Both the position numbers and the translations under genes were made by a program. From Bacteroidota bacterium (GTDB lineage: Bacteria; Bacteroidota; Bacteroidia; Flavobacteriales; Weeksellaceae), in NCBI GenBank assembly GCA_023448955.1, contig JAEXJU010000010.1, forward strand, positions 1 to 7,089: a stretch of 7,089 nt of DNA, given 5' to 3'. Shown here in pieces: positions 6,242 to 7,089 of this stretch; the first letter of the stretch is position 1, and every line of letters begins with the position of its first letter. The notes under the pieces are model-generated. The model worked only from the letters and a program-made list of their open reading frames with translations. It was not told the DNA's origin and did not search any database.

Positions 6242-7089
6242 ATGGAAAATAAACCAACAATCGGACAACCTATCAGCCGTTTAGAAGGTCATTTGAAAGT
6301 GACCGGAACTGCAAAATACGCCGGAGAATACAATGCCGATGATTTACTCTATGGCTACGTGGTCAATAGTACGATTACCAAAGGAAAAATAAAATCAATC
6401 GATACCTCCGAGGCAAAAAAGTTATCTGGCGTAATAGAAATATTCACCCACGAAAATAAACCTTCGACCGCTTGGTTTGATTTCAAATATGCAGATATGG
6501 ATGCGCCGCCGGGAACTGTTTTCAAACCCTTAAATGATAACGAGATAAGATATAACGGTCAGCCCATCGGTCTGGTGGTTGCGGAAACGTTTGAAATGGC
6601 GAGATTTGCGGCCACAAAAATTAAATTCATCTATCAGGAGGATGAAAAATTTGAGACAGATTTAAAAACGAATCTTGAAAAATCCAGAAATCCCAAAAAA
6701 GGTTTGGCTTCAATGCTGAAACCGCCGCCACCGAAGCCTCAAGGCGATTTTGAGAAAGAATACGAAAGTTCGCATATAAAAATCGACAGTCATTTCAGTC
6801 ACGGAACAGAGCATCACAATCCGATGGAAATGTATGCTTCGACGGTGATTTATGAAGGAAAAGATAAATTAAAAATTTACGATAAAACCCAGGGAACCAT
6901 AAATTCACAAATGTATGTTGCCAATGTTTTTGGACTGAAAATGAAAAACGTTCAGGTGATTTCACCATTTGTGGGCGGTGGTTTTGGTTCAGGTCTCAGA
7001 CCTCAGCATCAGCTTTTTATGGCAGTGATGGCTTCTCTGGCTTTAAAACGAAATGTGCGTGTGACTTTGGACAGGGCGCAGATGTATAT
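6242..7089 (+). CDS. Molybdopterin-binding catalytic subunit, PaoC-like (3' partial)
   Basis: This is the large substrate-oxidising subunit that holds Moco (probably the cytosine dinucleotide form in bacteria). The first 282 codons are present, out of roughly 700-750 expected, and the frame is open to the right edge. It begins with IGQPISRLEGHLKVTGTAKY (7-26), the usual start of the aldehyde oxidase/xanthine dehydrogenase a/b hammerhead domain, with GQPIGLVVAETFEMAR (106-121) near that domain's end. A Pro-rich linker (160-166) and GDFEKEYES (168-176) follow. The first molybdopterin-binding domain shows HHNPMEMYAS (191-200) and VISPFVGGGFGSGLR (239-253). The last carries GSGLR where many relatives have GGK. 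There is no signal peptide. The catalytic Glu and most Moco contacts lie beyond the window. It completes the three-subunit operon with the two preceding genes; alternatives are isoquinoline oxidoreductase or xanthine dehydrogenase relatives. Confidence 0.92.
   Translation, partial: MENKPTIGQPISRLEGHLKVTGTAKYAGEYNADDLLYGYVVNSTITKGKIKSIDTSEAKKLSGVIEIFTHENKPSTAWFDFKYADMDAPPGTVFKPLNDNEIRYNGQPIGLVVAETFEMARFAATKIKFIYQEDEKFETDLKTNLEKSRNPKKGLASMLKPPPPKPQGDFEKEYESSHIKIDSHFSHGTEHHNPMEMYASTVIYEGKDKLKIYDKTQGTINSQMYVANVFGLKMKNVQVISPFVGGGFGSGLRPQHQLFMAVMASLALKRNVRVTLDRAQMY

Overview
The window looks like chromosomal DNA of a Bacteroidota bacterium, most likely Flavobacteriales (Weeksellaceae/Chryseobacterium-like). 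This is an inference from the A+T-rich codon use, the near absence of Shine-Dalgarno sites, the MoaC-MoaB fusion and the MoeB-rhodanese form; no species can be named from sequence alone. All nine genes lie on the + strand and are tightly packed, and I see no mobile element, RNA gene or CRISPR array.

Positions 1-4589 hold a molybdenum cofactor (Moco) operon: moeA (5' end cut by the window), a TauE/SafE-type membrane transporter, moaD, a MoeB/ThiF-rhodanese fusion, moaE and a moaC-moaB fusion. Gaps are 1-18 nt, or a 17-nt overlap between moeB and moaE. Together they cover cPMP formation (the MoaC half), sulfur activation and transfer (MoeB-rhodanese to MoaD), MPT synthase (MoaD-MoaE), MPT adenylation (the MoaB/MogA-like half) and molybdate insertion (MoeA). 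moaA, mobA/mocA and a molybdate ABC transporter are not in the window.

Positions 4590-4718 are the only real intergenic gap. It holds a 15-bp perfect palindrome (possible operator) and a perfect 10-bp stem hairpin (probable terminator).

Positions 4719-7089 start a second operon encoding a three-subunit Moco enzyme of the xanthine dehydrogenase/aldehyde oxidase family: a [2Fe-2S] subunit, an FAD subunit with an extra four-cysteine [4Fe-4S] insert as in E. coli PaoB, and the first 282 codons of the molybdopterin-binding subunit, which runs off the end. It resembles PaoABC but has no Tat leader, so a cytoplasmic enzyme is predicted. The layout is a cofactor factory followed by its likely customer. 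I see no wholly new system. The points worth a second look are the transporter inside the Moco operon, the apparent loss of the MoeB zinc cysteines, the MoaE active-site change, the leaderless PaoABC-like enzyme and the palindrome between the operons.
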